Shown piece after piece: positions 63,510 through 64,000 of a stretch of DNA of 64,000 bases (position 1 is the first letter of the stretch; each line of letters opens with the position of its first letter). The DNA is from Clostridium luticellarii. GTDB taxonomy: Bacteria > Bacillota > Clostridia > Clostridiales > Clostridiaceae. Both the position numbers and the translations under genes were made by a program. The stretch covers positions 79,645 through 143,644 of the forward strand of contig NZ_PVXP01000003.1 of the NCBI RefSeq assembly GCF_002995845.1, given 5' to 3'. The notes under the pieces were generated by a model, which worked only from the letters and a program-made list of their open reading frames with translations, was not told the DNA's origin and made no database searches.

Positions 63510-63654
63510 AAACCTCAAACCTCCTTTTTATTATATCACAATCATATTATTAGTTAGCCTTTGCTTTTTCTGATAGGAGGTGGTGCAAACTCAACAACTC
63601 CTAATAAAGTCTCATCTTTTGTAAGCGATAAATTACCTGGTGTGGTGTAGGTAA

Positions 63655-63693
63655 AAAATAAGTGACCATTTGAAATACATCTCAAATGGTCGT
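63655..63693 (-). terminator. Terminator after the IS66 transposase
   Basis: GACCATTTGA (63664-63673) and TCAAATGGTC (63682-63691) pair; on the minus strand the hairpin is followed by ACTTATTTTTTACC. The 63510-63654 stretch holds the antitoxin ribosome site and nothing else evident. Confidence 0.7.
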
Positions 63694-63699
63694 AATCTA

Positions 63700-64000
63700 T
63701 CACTTGTCATTTTTACAGGAAGACTGAACCCATGGATCCCAGGGCAGGTATTCTTCCAAGAATTCAGGATGTGCTTCAAATTGGACACCAGGCAGATTTT
63801 TAAACAGGAATTCAAGATAGCTGTATGGCTCCAATCCATTAGCTTTAGCCGTTTCAATCATGCTGTAGACTGCTGCACTTGCTTCAGCACCTCGTGGACT
63901 TCCACTAAAGAGCCAATTTTTTCTTCCTAAAGTGAAAGGCCTTATACTGTTTTCAGACAGATTGTTTGAAATAGCACAGTTGCCATCTAGAAGATAATTC
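63700..64000 (-). CDS. IS66-family transposase, C-terminal part (runs off the window)
   Basis: The frame open from the window edge to the TGA at 63700 reads LLDGNCAISNNLSENSIRPF, TLGRKNWLFSGSPRGAEASA and on to EEYLPWDPWVQ. This is the conserved end of IS66 transposases, including the Glu-containing NNLSENSIRP motif. The visible part looks intact. Confidence 0.88.
   Translation of the reverse strand, partial: NYLLDGNCAISNNLSENSIRPFTLGRKNWLFSGSPRGAEASAAVYSMIETAKANGLEPYSYLEFLFKNLPGVQFEAHPEFLEEYLPWDPWVQSSCKNDK

Overview
This is a low-GC, AT-rich Clostridium-type chromosome segment. The fused fliR-flhB gene, Ger-type spore germination genes, many TTG/GTG starts with strong AGGAGG-like ribosome sites, an S-box leader and a cobalamin riboswitch all fit an endospore-forming clostridium. 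Acetolactate decarboxylase, corrinoid salvage (CbiZ, CobT) and cobalt uptake (CbiMNQO) suggest an acetogen of the C. ljungdahlii/autoethanogenum kind. That species-level placement is inference.

Positions 1-17112 (minus strand) hold one long flagellar operon, flgB-flgC-fliE-fliF-fliG-fliH-fliI-fliJ-fliK-flgD-flg_new-flgE-flbD-fliL-fliO-fliP-fliQ-fliR/flhB-flhA-flhF, encoding rod, MS ring, switch FliG, export ATPase, hook and export gate. Just upstream lie flagellin and a surface protein with cell-wall-binding repeats; a sigma-28-like promoter precedes the latter. fliM/fliN and motAB are not in the window.

Positions 19971-35300 are mixed housekeeping and metabolism: short SSB, glyoxalase-like protein, MBL hydrolase, CbiZ, dUTPase, GreA, D-serine dehydratase, an orphan response regulator, small phage-like genes (one frameshifted), a thioredoxin-domain gene broken by a 20-nt insertion, RmuC, a DUF441 protein, acetolactate decarboxylase, and a SAM-riboswitch-controlled sulfur-amino-acid PLP enzyme.

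Positions 35500-53190 hold an oppBCDFA peptide transporter with a peroxidase-fold protein, the cobalt ECF transporter cbiQOMN behind a cobalamin riboswitch, a gerA-gerB-gerC germinant receptor operon, an aminotransferase/D-2-hydroxyacid dehydrogenase pair, and cobT.

Positions 53500-64000 are a decaying accessory region. It holds an Rpn-type nuclease gene and a deleted satellite of it, an IS200/IS605 element with intact tnpB that splits a nucleotidyltransferase antitoxin gene, an MNT-HEPN deletion fusion, an AbiEi chimera, an apparently intact MqsR-like/Panacea toxin-antitoxin pair, a UPF0175-PIN pair whose toxin is frameshifted, and IS3 and IS66 remnants. A 146-nt mini-element interrupts an Rpn-like gene. 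Its two ends match short intergenic copies at 27465 and 30269, which points to an apparently undescribed family of non-coding mobile mini-elements. No rRNA, tRNA or CRISPR array was seen.
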